A stretch of 39,333 bases of DNA from Terriglobia bacterium (GCA_020073345.1 JAIQFI010000049.1:1-39333); one strand, 5' to 3'. Positions 25,029 to 32,818 are shown, counted from the first letter of the stretch. Notes: generated by a model not told the origin, from the sequence alone. A program made the numbers and translations.

Positions 25029-25057
25029 ATGTTACTGCAGCGAGGGGAGGTTGTCAA
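25029..25057 (-). promoter_or_regulatory. Sigma70 promoter of the TonB-receptor gene
   Basis: Perfect -35 TTGACA (25057-25052), 17-base spacer and -10 TAACAT (25034-25029). The leader to ATG 24971 would be about 50 bases. This is the strongest promoter seen in the window. Confidence 0.75.
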
Positions 25058-25107
25058 TCAACAAAGGCCTGCAAATCGGCCTGTTTACATTAATTTTACC
25101 CATCCCT

Positions 25108-25121
25108 GCTTGCATGCAAGC
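25108..25121. repeat. 14-base perfect palindrome GCTTGCATGCAAGC
   Basis: Lies about 50 bases upstream of the -35 box of the TonB-receptor gene, in the gap after the DUF6152 gene. A second palindrome, ATACC-G-GGTAT, is at 25136-25146. Together they could be regulator sites or part of a REP-like element. Confidence 0.4.
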
Positions 25122-25216
25122 TGGAATCGCCGCATATACCGGGTATGGGATCCTCGGATGCCGTGAAATCCCGAATATTGGACACCTTCGCGGGTGTGGC
25201 GGGCTCCAGGACCTAC

Positions 25217-25612
25217 TTACTGGGGCTGTTCGTTGGGGTTCGATCCGCCCAGAAACAGCCGTTTTCCGTCCGCGAACGTGATGTTCGAGCCGTTCGCACG
25301 ATTCTCCCCGTTCTTGGCCTGGTACCCTTCGACAATCACTACAGTACCCTTCTCGAGCGACTGCTTGGTGAAGCCCCGGCGCAGCAGAATGTTGGGAGTG
25401 CCGCCTTCCACCATCCAACTGCTGATCTTGCCATCCGGACCCTTCACGTCGATGTGGATCCACGCATGCGGATTGATCCACTCCATCTTGGTGACGGTTC
25501 CCTCCAACTTAACGGGCTTCTTAATATCGAACTCCGCGGCGAAAGAGTGGTGAGCCCGCGCAGGAATCGCGCAGCACCATGCAGCGCACACCAGCCCTGC
25601 GATAACTCTCAT
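25217..25612 (-). CDS. DUF6152-family secreted protein
   Basis: A 131-residue protein with a signal peptide ending ...AIPARA and a mature start HHSFAAEFD, the signature of the DUF6152 family, followed by EGTVTKMEWINPHAWIHIDV. Function unknown; the HH start and the NPH motif suggest metal binding. ATG 25612 overlaps the TGA of the upstream gene (ATGA) and has a strong AAGGAGG ribosome-binding site 5 bases before it, so translation is probably coupled. In this window the upstream partner carries a frameshift (25609-26654); its ribosomes may stop early, which would weaken coupling. Confidence 0.88.
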   Translation of the reverse strand: MRVIAGLVCAAWCCAIPARAHHSFAAEFDIKKPVKLEGTVTKMEWINPHAWIHIDVKGPDGKISSWMVEGGTPNILLRRGFTKQSLEKGTVVIVEGYQAKNGENRANGSNITFADGKRLFLGGSNPNEQPQ

Positions 25613-26654
25613 TGCGACCTCCTTTCTTCCGCCCGTGCTCCCGTGAGCGCGTTGTACATGTAGTAATTGCCCTCGTGGCAGGCGTATTCATACAAGCGAT
25701 ATTCGGCATCGCGCTTCAAGGGGAACTGGATGGTCCACGGTTTGGTCCAGGTTTTCGGATCTTCAATGGTCACGCGGTACTCGAGCGTATTCGCGTCCGT
25801 CCGCGTGAAGCGCTCGATCACGCGGGCTTCGCCGCTGACAGTCGCGTTGTTGAGCTGGGTCTGATCGTTAAAGTTGGTGGTCTCGACCACCAGCGTGTTG
25901 CCCTCCCAGTGTCCTCGCGAATCGCCCATCCAACTCCTGATAGTGGCTGAGGGATGGGGACGGTCGACGCCGCTGGAAGAGACGGGGATGATGCGCGTCT
26001 CGTGGATCATCTCATTGCGCAGCACGACCACGCCCGGTGCCTGCACGATTTGATCCCGTCGTTATAGGTGGAAGGCAGAATGGAGCCCAGCAGCCCGCGC
26101 GTGATGCAGCGGTCCCACAGGCTCTCGTCCTCCCAGGAATCGTGGCAGCCGCCCGCGGTGCGAGCGCAGGGCCGAGCTCGGCGGGCCGCGCCGCGATCGG
26201 CGGCTAGCTTCTGCGCCTCGGGCGTCAAAGGCGGAATGCGGCCATCCGGCGGATCCACCACCAGCGAAGCTTGCCGGTTCGGTTTGCCGCGATCGTCCCA
26301 GTAGAGCGGCGGACCGATGCTCACGCCATTCGAGCAGGTCGTCTGCGTGTTGCCCAGGCCCCCGCGCGTCGGATCGCAGCGAGTGACTTCGTTGACGGTC
26401 TCCTGGGAATCGACATCCGCTTGTCTCTTGGCGCGCTCCATCCGCTGCGCGAATTCCTGATCGGTCAGGATGGCTCGCGTGCCCAGGCTGGGATCGCGCT
26501 GGAGCGGCGTGCCGACCATGTCGGTGCCGGGCCAGACGCCTTGCAGGTCGGGATCGCCCCAGGGCGTTTTAGGCTGCGTCCACGGTTTGGCGGCTTGGCC
26601 GGGGCCTGGAACCGCGAAAAGAAGCAATAGAAATAGGGTGTTCCGCAACGCCAT
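25609..26654 (-). pseudogene. Frameshifted exported protein of the GVW/WEGN type
   Basis: Two overlapping frames together make one protein of about 348 residues. Frame 1 (26654 down to 26007) has a signal peptide (RNTLFLLLLFAVPGPGQA), then PWGDPDLQGVWPGTD, and runs to LPSTYNDGI. Frame 2 (from about 26046 to 25609) continues the family text with IVQAPGVVVLRNEMIHETRI, then RGHWEGNTLVVETTNFND. Between GGG-ATC and ATC-GTG-CAG only two bases (AA) remain where a codon is needed, so one base is missing at about 26048-26053. There is no slippery heptamer, so programmed frameshifting is unlikely. It is either a recent mutation or a sequencing/assembly error. The last codons overlap the DUF6152 start by ATGA. 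Related to the gene at 11840-12685. Confidence 0.8.
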
Positions 26655-26715
26655 TCATGATACTCTCGGGTTCTCGCGAATACAACCGGCGAATTTAACC
26701 GGCTTTCAATCGCAG

Positions 26716-26721
26716 TACAAT
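26716..26721 (+). promoter_or_regulatory. -10-like box TACAAT for the M14-like/GH105 gene
   Basis: TACAAT ends 6 bases before ATG 26728. A weak -35-like TTTAAC lies at 26694-26699. No ribosome-binding site is present, so a leaderless transcript is predicted. Confidence 0.45.
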
Positions 26722-26727
26722 CATCCA

Positions 26728-28245
26728 ATGATTGCTCGCGCGGCTCTGCTGAGTTCAACAGCGACGGCGATCGTTCTCGCGGTTCCCCTTCTGGCCGCCG
26801 AGCACAGAGTCGTCGGCCTGAGCGCCAGCGGAAAGCCCATCGAAGCGCTGGTGGTTGCGGCAGCCCCTCCCACTGCGCCCACGGTGATGCTGATCGGAGG
26901 GCTGACTGGCGACGGCGAATCCGGGCAAATGATTGCTGCGGAGGTGGAGGATCTGGAATCCAACCCGCCGAGCCGACGCCGCTTCCATCTGCTGGCGATT
27001 CCCCTGGCGAATCCGGACAAGAGTCCGCTGGTTTTCCCGCCGACGGGCGTCGCGTACCGGGAAAACGCCGAATCGCACGCCCTGTGGCGATGGATCGGCC
27101 TCCAAGCTCCGGATCTGGTCCTGATCGTGGGAACAGGCGATTTAGGCTTGGCGCAGGCGCTTTCGACAAACGCCGTGGCCGGGGTCGGCCGCGTCCCGGC
27201 ACGCGTGATTATCACCGCTCGTCCGACCACGCTCCTATCGCTGCCGCGCGATATTCCACCTTCGGAAGCGCATGTCGAGATCAACCGGCGTCGCGCGCGT
27301 TCGCCTCAACAACTAGCCGAGGAGCTGGGGCGGTACTTCGGGCACGATTTCAATCAGCTCACCTATATTCCCGGAATGGCGCTGATCGCGCAGATGCGGT
27401 TGGGACATGTTTCCGAAGTGGAGAAGCTCGCCGAGCCATATCTGGATCCAGCCAGAAACATTCTGAACCGGGCGAATTCGCTGACGCTGGCCGGGCACCT
27501 GGTATTCGCCGAATTGGCCGAACGCGGCAATCCGCAGTATTCCGAGCTGGTCCGCAACGCAGCCGACCTGGGATTCTCCAAATCGGGTGAGATGCTCGAG
27601 TCCATGCCTTTTCATGACGAGATGTCGGATTCGGTATTCATGGCGACGCCCATCGTGGTGAAAGCGGGCAAGCTCACCGGCGAGCGCAGGTATTTCGATC
27701 TAGCCGCGCGCCATTTCGCATTCATGCAAAAGCTGGTGCAGAGAGAGGATGGTCTATATCGCCACTCGCCTCTGACCGAAGCGGCTTGGGGACGCGGGAA
27801 TGCCTTTCCGGCTCTGGGCCTGGCGCTGGTGTTGTCCGATTTTCCCAAGGATCATCCGGCGTACCAGCGCATGATGGCCGAATTCCAGCGGCACATGTTC
27901 GTCCTGGCTCGATTTCAGGATGAAGACGGGTTGTGGCGCGAGGTGATCGATCAGCCCGGGTCGTATTCGGAAACCTCGGCGACCGCGATGATCGGCTTGG
28001 CCATGGAGCGCGGCATTCGTAAGGGCTGGCTGGATCCGGCGGCGTATCAGCCTCGCGTGGAACGGGCTTGGCGCGCTGTTCTTGCGCGAGTAGGAAACGA
28101 CGGCCAGTTGGTGGATGTGTGTGAGTCCACCAACAAGCAGAAGACATTAGAGGATTACCTGCATCGCGCGGCGATTCTTGGCGCAGATCCGCGCGGGGGC
28201 GCCATGGCGATGCTATTCGCGACCGAGATGGCAGATTTGCACTGA
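26728..28245 (+). CDS. Exported fusion of an M14-carboxypeptidase-like domain and a GH88/GH105 domain
   Basis: A 505-residue protein with a signal peptide (residues 1 to about 24). The first part resembles an M14 carboxypeptidase fold: VVGLSASGKPIEALVV, PTVMLIGGLTGDGESGQ and LLAIPLANPD follow the family's early strands, but the H of the zinc-binding H-x-x-E is replaced, so it is probably not a peptidase. The second part (about 240-505) is an (alpha/alpha)6 barrel of the GH88/GH105 unsaturated uronyl/rhamnogalacturonyl hydrolases: MSDSVFMATPIVVKAGKLTG with D301 at the position of a catalytic Asp, then W354-G-R-G-N, and DEDGLWREVIDQ. It may act on pectin or other uronate-containing oligosaccharides. 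Cotranscription with the small gene 15 bases downstream is likely. Confidence 0.8.
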   Translation: MIARAALLSSTATAIVLAVPLLAAEHRVVGLSASGKPIEALVVAAAPPTAPTVMLIGGLTGDGESGQMIAAEVEDLESNPPSRRRFHLLAIPLANPDKSPLVFPPTGVAYRENAESHALWRWIGLQAPDLVLIVGTGDLGLAQALSTNAVAGVGRVPARVIITARPTTLLSLPRDIPPSEAHVEINRRRARSPQQLAEELGRYFGHDFNQLTYIPGMALIAQMRLGHVSEVEKLAEPYLDPARNILNRANSLTLAGHLVFAELAERGNPQYSELVRNAADLGFSKSGEMLESMPFHDEMSDSVFMATPIVVKAGKLTGERRYFDLAARHFAFMQKLVQREDGLYRHSPLTEAAWGRGNAFPALGLALVLSDFPKDHPAYQRMMAEFQRHMFVLARFQDEDGLWREVIDQPGSYSETSATAMIGLAMERGIRKGWLDPAAYQPRVERAWRAVLARVGNDGQLVDVCESTNKQKTLEDYLHRAAILGADPRGGAMAMLFATEMADLH

Positions 28246-28260
28246 AAAGGAGACGCATCT

Positions 28261-28620
28261 ATGAAACGCATCGGGTTGTTACTTTTCGTGTTCTTGTTAG
28301 GCGTACTTGTCGCGCAACAGAAAGCCGAGCCGCCGCTGCACGTGGTCACCTATGTCGACGTGTATCCGAATTTTGCCGACGCCACCGCCAAACTGCTGCA
28401 GCAGTTCGCCGCCGATAATCGCAAGGACGCCGGGTTCGTGCGCTTCGAAGCCCTGCGCGACGTAGCGCGCGTGAACCACTTCGCCATCGTCGAAGTGTGG
28501 CAGAGCAAGCAGGCGTATGAAGCCCATCTGACTGCTCCGCACACGAAGGCTTTCCGGGATCAGCTTCAGATGGGGCTGGGGAGCCCGTTCGACGAGCGTT
28601 TGTACAACGCTCTGCCGTAA
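28261..28620 (+). CDS. Secreted antibiotic-biosynthesis-monooxygenase (ABM) fold protein
   Basis: A 119-residue protein with an AAGGAG ribosome-binding site before ATG 28261 and a signal peptide (KRIGLLLFVFLLGVLVAQQ). The mature part is one ABM/dimeric alpha-beta barrel domain: TYVDVYPNFADATAKLLQQF at the start and HFAIVEVWQSKQAYEAH ending with the usual helix. Relatives are cofactor-free quinol or heme-related monooxygenases that normally work in the cytoplasm; an exported form is less usual. It follows the M14-like/GH105 gene by 15 bases and ends one base from the convergent tannase-family gene. Confidence 0.82.
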   Translation: MKRIGLLLFVFLLGVLVAQQKAEPPLHVVTYVDVYPNFADATAKLLQQFAADNRKDAGFVRFEALRDVARVNHFAIVEVWQSKQAYEAHLTAPHTKAFRDQLQMGLGSPFDERLYNALP

Positions 28621-28621
28621 G

Positions 28622-30169
28622 TTAAGGGGCCTTCGGCAGCGCGCAGGCGAAATTGTCCGCCTGATCCGTGCTGCCGCTGCCCATCCACTGCGCTTCTTGC
28701 GGGTATGGACACAAGGGTCTGGTACGGTCCACAGTCCCATTAGTCACGTGCGTCGCGACCATATGATCCGGCGCCGAGCCTTTCTCCTGCCACTGCTCCA
28801 ACGCGCTCAACGCGTCGAAGGTATTCGGACCGGGACCGCCGTTGCAGTGAAACATTCCGGGCACCATGAACAGGCGATAGAAATTTTTGGTCTCGCTCAG
28901 CCCGTGCCCGTCGCGGTTCATGAACTGCACCACGCTCTGGTAGTAATTGATGCTGTTGATCGGCGAGATATCGGGATCGGCCCAGCCGTGATACTGGATC
29001 AGCTTGCCGCCGTTGGCCTGGAACGCGCGCAGATCCGGATTGACGTTGTTGATGATGGGACCCATTTTCTGATCCAGGAAATCGACGTCGCTGTCGAACC
29101 CCTGGATACGGTCAAAGCGGAACGTCCGGAAATCCCAGTCTGGGTTTTCGTAGACGATGTTTTTCAGCGCCGGGAACCCCAGCGTGAAATGCGATCCCCG
29201 GCCGGGGTCGGTTCCCGTGATCCAGGTGCTCCAGCCTCCCTGTCCGGCTTCGCCACCCGGCATGATGCCGGGGAAGATCTGCTCGCCGTCTGAAGTTCGC
29301 GCACCTTGATAGATTTTCTTGACCGCTTCGACCTGCGGCTGCGTAAGGCAGTTCGCGGCGTCCCCGTTCTTGCACAGCAAGATCGACGGATCGAAATGGC
29401 AGCGGCGCGGATCGTTGAGAATCCCGTCTTTGATGCCGTCGATGGCATCGCAGGCGGCGTACACAGCATCGCCAATCATCTGCAGTTTCGTCGTGGGGAT
29501 GTAACTGGCCGGATCGACCAGGGTGGCCTGGGCGATCCATAGGTGGCCGCCGGCGTAGAGATGCGTCCAATAGTTGGCCGGGTCCCCCGCGATGATGCCG
29601 TCGTAGTCGCGAGGGTAGCGCTGCGCTTCCGTCAGCGCTTCGAGGCCCCCTTGCGAGCAGCCGCTGAAGTAGGAATGCTCGGGGGCGGCGCCATAGAACG
29701 CTTGAATGATGGCCTTGTCGGCTTGCGTGGTCACATGCACGCTGCGATGCGCGAAATCGATCACGCGCTCCATGTGCCCCTGCGCCCAGTGCGCGTCATT
29801 GTCGGCGACGTGGCCGGTATCGGTACTGCTCGATGCGTATCCGCGCCGCAGCGGTTCGAGCATCGCGGTGTAATTGATGGTACCCGCGAGGCCGCCGTTG
29901 CCGGCTGTCAGCAGTTTCTTGTTCCAGGCCGCGGGCATCCACAGTTCGAAATGGACTTCCGGCGTGATGGTGCCGGCCACCCGGCAAAACGCCGGAACAT
30001 TGATGGCCGCCCGGGCTGCGGGCGGGGTGAAAGATCCTGCCGCCACGGTTTGCGCGAGAGTGATCGTGACGCCCGGCAGGCTGAGCGACGTCAGGCGTTC
30101 GCAGGGCTGCTGTGCGGCCAGCGGCAACGCAAGAGCGGCAAAGAAGATCGATCTATTCCAGAGAGCCAT
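28622..30169 (-). CDS. Tannase/feruloyl-esterase family protein
   Basis: A 515-residue secreted esterase with a signal peptide (residues 1-20). The family's CS-D-HC arrangement is complete: C171-S172 in SGCSQGG, D398 in YHGWADPDI and H441-C442 in GMFHCNGGPGP, where the two cysteines tie nucleophile and His together by a disulfide. A lid-like region with more cysteines (CDAIDGIKDGI and surroundings, calcium-binding in relatives) lies between. It releases gallic, ferulic or similar acids from plant esters. The minus-strand ATG 30169 lies 6 bases after a TAGAAT box, so it is probably leaderless. It is divergent from the amidohydrolase gene with 39 bases between the starts. Confidence 0.93.
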   Translation of the reverse strand: MALWNRSIFFAALALPLAAQQPCERLTSLSLPGVTITLAQTVAAGSFTPPAARAAINVPAFCRVAGTITPEVHFELWMPAAWNKKLLTAGNGGLAGTINYTAMLEPLRRGYASSSTDTGHVADNDAHWAQGHMERVIDFAHRSVHVTTQADKAIIQAFYGAAPEHSYFSGCSQGGLEALTEAQRYPRDYDGIIAGDPANYWTHLYAGGHLWIAQATLVDPASYIPTTKLQMIGDAVYAACDAIDGIKDGILNDPRRCHFDPSILLCKNGDAANCLTQPQVEAVKKIYQGARTSDGEQIFPGIMPGGEAGQGGWSTWITGTDPGRGSHFTLGFPALKNIVYENPDWDFRTFRFDRIQGFDSDVDFLDQKMGPIINNVNPDLRAFQANGGKLIQYHGWADPDISPINSINYYQSVVQFMNRDGHGLSETKNFYRLFMVPGMFHCNGGPGPNTFDALSALEQWQEKGSAPDHMVATHVTNGTVDRTRPLCPYPQEAQWMGSGSTDQADNFACALPKAP

Positions 30170-30175
30170 AGCGAG

Positions 30176-30181
30176 ATTCTA
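30176..30181 (-). promoter_or_regulatory. -10-like box TAGAAT for the tannase-family gene
   Basis: On the minus strand TAGAAT is followed by 6 bases and ATG 30169. There is no ribosome-binding site between, so a leaderless transcript is predicted. Confidence 0.45.
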
Positions 30182-30193
30182 CTGCTTTGGGCG

Positions 30194-30199
30194 TAATAT
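30194..30199 (+). promoter_or_regulatory. -10-like box TAATAT for the amidohydrolase gene
   Basis: TAATAT ends 9 bases before ATG 30209. The other ATG, at 30200, directly touches the box, which favours 30209 as the start. Confidence 0.4.
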
Positions 30200-30208
30200 A
30201 TGGGAATC

Positions 30209-31831
30209 ATGAGATCTCTCCTCGTGGGACTTCTGACCGCTGGTTGCGTGTTGGCGCAACAGAACACATGTACTGGTTCGCGCGATCTACACTTGACCAA
30301 CGGCAAGATCGTCACGCTGGACAAACAAAATACCGTCGTGTCGGACGTCGTCATCCAGGACGGAAAGTTTACGACGGTCGGCAAGACTCGCGATACCCGG
30401 ACCAGCCCTTGTACGCGCACCATCAACCTTAGGGGCCGCACCGTGGTTCCCGGACTGATCGATAATCACAATCACATCGTTCTCTTGGGGATGCGCCCTG
30501 GCTACGACATTCGCCTGGAAACCGCTACATCGATCGCCGAGCTTCAGGCCATGCTCAAGGCCAAAGCCAAGACCGTTCCGGCGGGCTCTTTCACCACCAC
30601 GCTGGGCGATTTCAACGCCAAGCAGGTCACTGAAAAGCGCCTGCCGACGCTGGCAGAGCTGGACGCAGCTCTGCCGGATCATCCGTATCTCCTGAACGGC
30701 GGCGGAACGGTGACTAATAGCCGGGGCAAAGCGTTCTTCGAATCGAAGGGCATCATGGTCAGTCCTGTTGGCGTGATCGCCGGGCCGGGATTCCTGCAAG
30801 CGCTCAACGCCCTGCGCGCCATTCAGACCTTCGACGACATGAAGCGTGGAACCATGGACGCGATGGCGTACCTGAACGGCTTTGGCTTGACCACCAGCGT
30901 CGATATGGGCGCGTTCACAATTCCCGGTACGCCCGATATGCAGGACGCCTCGGTGGCCGATAACGTCGAGAGCCTGAATCCGTGGACCATGTATGACGCC
31001 TTTATGGCGCTGCACCGCGAAGGCAAAATGACGCATCGCCTGCGCATCTTCTATTTGACGCAGGACACGCGGCCCGACGTCCCCATCCTGAAGCAGCGCC
31101 TGCTGAACAACTTTCCGAATTTCGGCGACGACATGCTGAAGACTTCGGGCATCGGCGAGTTTGCGGCAGCCTGGCGCGTCACCGCGCAGGGCGGTCCCGC
31201 GAATTACGAAACCGCGCTTCAACTGGTCGCCAAATATGGCTGGGCGTTCCAGCAACACACGCTGTCTCTCATCGAAGATCAGTTCACCGCGGCGACGTTC
31301 GAAAAAGTTAACGCCGTGACGCCGATCAAGGACCTGCATTGGTCGATTGGACACGTCCCCAAGATCGACCGGCCTACGCTCGACCGTCTGAAGGCCATCG
31401 GCGCGGGTGTCGCCGTGCACGGCTGGTTGTACCTGGGAGGGACCCCGCAGAATGGCGGCCCGCCCTTCCGGACCATTGTCGACAGCGGAATTCATGTGGG
31501 CGCGGGGTCGGATGCAGCCGCGGTGTCGGTGTTCGATCCGTGGCTCGAGATCTACTACATGGTTACGGGCAAGAACTCGTCCGGCGAAATGATTAACCCG
31601 GGGCAGCAGTTGACGCGCCTGGAAGCGCTGCGGCTGTACACGTCGGAAAATGGCTGGTACACGCACGAGGAGAACAAGCTCGGGACCATCGAGGTGGGCA
31701 AGCTCGCCGATGTCGCGGTGCTGAGTGACGATTATCTAGATCCTGCCAAAGTGTCCGACGAAGCCATCAAGAAACTCAAGTCCGTGCTGACGGTAGTCGA
31801 CGGCAAAGTCGTCCACGATGAACTTCGTTAA
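30209..31831 (+). CDS. Exported amidohydrolase family protein (YtcJ-like)
   Basis: A 540-residue protein of the amidohydrolase-3/YtcJ type. ATG 30209 is preferred over 30200 because of the -10 box and because it opens directly with the signal peptide MRSLLVGLLTAGCVLAQQ; the T-A-G-C makes a lipoprotein anchor possible but weak. Landmarks: LTNGKIVTLDKQNTVVSDVV (edge beta-sandwich), VVPGLIDNHNHIVLLG with the H-x-H metal site, HWSIGHVPKID, then GAGSDAAAVSVFDPW and the closing GKLADVAVLSDDYLDPA. The substrate is unknown. The stop TAA shares TTAA (31828-31831) with the convergent GntR gene. Confidence 0.9.
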   Translation: MRSLLVGLLTAGCVLAQQNTCTGSRDLHLTNGKIVTLDKQNTVVSDVVIQDGKFTTVGKTRDTRTSPCTRTINLRGRTVVPGLIDNHNHIVLLGMRPGYDIRLETATSIAELQAMLKAKAKTVPAGSFTTTLGDFNAKQVTEKRLPTLAELDAALPDHPYLLNGGGTVTNSRGKAFFESKGIMVSPVGVIAGPGFLQALNALRAIQTFDDMKRGTMDAMAYLNGFGLTTSVDMGAFTIPGTPDMQDASVADNVESLNPWTMYDAFMALHREGKMTHRLRIFYLTQDTRPDVPILKQRLLNNFPNFGDDMLKTSGIGEFAAAWRVTAQGGPANYETALQLVAKYGWAFQQHTLSLIEDQFTAATFEKVNAVTPIKDLHWSIGHVPKIDRPTLDRLKAIGAGVAVHGWLYLGGTPQNGGPPFRTIVDSGIHVGAGSDAAAVSVFDPWLEIYYMVTGKNSSGEMINPGQQLTRLEALRLYTSENGWYTHEENKLGTIEVGKLADVAVLSDDYLDPAKVSDEAIKKLKSVLTVVDGKVVHDELR

Positions 31832-32211
31832 ATCGGACTCAGCCGGGTCCAGTGGTAGGACAGAGCCGCCGTCAGCTCTTCCAGCTTCAGGCCTGCGCGT
31901 TTGGCCTCGACGACGACCCGTTCCAGATCGTTCTTGAGCAGACTATTCCGCCCCGAAAGGTTCTCAGCAGGTGGCTCCGCCACAATGGTTCCGATTCCAG
32001 GCTTTACTGTGAGCACACCCTCCGCAGTCAAGCGAGAAATAATCTTGTGCGCGGTATTCGGGTTAATTTTCAGGGTCTGGCTCAGCGAACGCACGGAAGG
32101 AAACGGTTCGCCTGGGCGCATCTGACCGGAGATCAGAGCCTTCTTGGCAGCGTAAACAGCTTGATCGCAGATAGATGTACCAGATTCGGGGAGAAGCGTG
32201 AGTTCTGTCAC
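31828..32211 (-). CDS. GntR-family regulator, short YtrA-like type
   Basis: A 127-residue regulator: N-terminal winged helix with PGEPFPSVRSLSQTLKINP and TAHKIISRLTAEGVL followed by the wing PGIGTIVAEPP, then a short helical tail without a ligand domain, as in the YtrA group. GTG 32211 is chosen because TATAGT lies 6 bases before it in a near-consensus promoter; an ATG at 32229 would start inside the promoter and inside the tandem repeat. YtrA-type genes usually control an adjacent ABC transporter, but none is here; the neighbours are a DinB-family gene upstream and a convergent amidohydrolase gene. The duplicated 16-base element at its promoter suggests self-regulation. Confidence 0.82.
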   Translation of the reverse strand: MTELTLLPESGTSICDQAVYAAKKALISGQMRPGEPFPSVRSLSQTLKINPNTAHKIISRLTAEGVLTVKPGIGTIVAEPPAENLSGRNSLLKNDLERVVVEAKRAGLKLEELTAALSYHWTRLSPI

Positions 32212-32240
32212 ATGTGTACTATAACACATGTGTACTATAA
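32209..32240. repeat. Perfect tandem duplication, 2 x 16 bases, at the GntR promoter
   Basis: CACATGTGTACTATAA at 32209-32224 is repeated exactly at 32225-32240. Each copy contains the palindrome CACATGTG and an ACTATA that reads TATAGT on the minus strand. The repeat covers the -10 box and start codon of the GntR gene. Confidence 0.9.
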
Positions 32241-32247
32241 CTGTTAA
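32218..32247 (-). promoter_or_regulatory. Promoter of the GntR gene
   Basis: On the minus strand: -35 TTAACA (32247-32242), 18-base spacer and -10 TATAGT (32223-32218), then 6 bases to GTG 32211. The second repeat copy lies in the spacer, a natural place for a repressor to bind. Confidence 0.6.
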
Positions 32248-32251
32248 TACA

Positions 32252-32818
32252 CTACTGCGCCTTGGCCTTGCCTGCGGGAGGAGGTCCACCACCCGGAATT
32301 ACGCCATTCATCCGGCTGTATACCACCATCTGCCCGTAGTGATCGTAACTATGCTGGCCGAGGAAGGCCGCCGCTGCCACGCGAGTCATGGTCCCGCGCC
32401 CGAAAGGCGAAGGCACCTGATCGTACATGTTCTTCTCCGTAAGCATCCCCATGGCTTTGTGAGCGAAGGCGAGCGCGCCCTTGAAGTAGTCGATGATCTG
32501 ATCCTTGGTCTTGAGCGTGTCCGGACCGTTATCGGTCGGCCCGATTTCGACGGGAGCCTTTTCGCCCGACACCGAAGCCGCGATCCGATAAATGTAGGTG
32601 GCGATGTGCCGGACCTGCAGAGCGTAGGTGCGCACGCCAGTGAATGTGCCGGGACTGGTGGGTGCGAAGTCGTACTTGTCGGCGGGCATCTTCTGCGCCA
32701 GGCCCAGGACCTCTCGCTCCACGGTGGATACCTGGTCGTCGAACACTTTGCCGAGTCCTTCGGCGGCGAACACCGAGGGAGCCATGCACAGGACCGCGAG
32801 AATTACACAGTTACGCAA
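32252..32818 (-). CDS. Exported DinB-family protein
   Basis: A 188-residue DinB four-helix protein. TTG 32818 is preferred as start: GGAGG lies 8 bases upstream, a TACAAT box at 32845-32840 lies before that, and the protein then opens with a signal peptide (RNCVILAVLCMAPSVFA). An ATG at 32839 in the same frame touches the -10 box. The metal triad of the family is intact: H71 in QVRHIATY, and H156 and H160 in GQHSYDHYGQ. DinB relatives are cytoplasmic metal-dependent thiol transferases or related enzymes; export is therefore unusual, though such secreted forms recur in Acidobacteriota (from memory). The tail is Gly/Pro-rich. Confidence 0.85.
   Translation of the reverse strand: MRNCVILAVLCMAPSVFAAEGLGKVFDDQVSTVEREVLGLAQKMPADKYDFAPTSPGTFTGVRTYALQVRHIATYIYRIAASVSGEKAPVEIGPTDNGPDTLKTKDQIIDYFKGALAFAHKAMGMLTEKNMYDQVPSPFGRGTMTRVAAAAFLGQHSYDHYGQMVVYSRMNGVIPGGGPPPAGKAKAQ

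Noticed and set aside
26040-26060. Programmed frameshift in the GVW/WEGN gene
   Set aside because: The site GGGATCAAATCG has no slippery heptamer and no strong downstream structure was seen; a missing base explains it better.
30287-31666. Minus-strand open frame opposite the amidohydrolase gene
   Set aside because: Shadow frame; the amidohydrolase has signal peptide, metal site and correct length.
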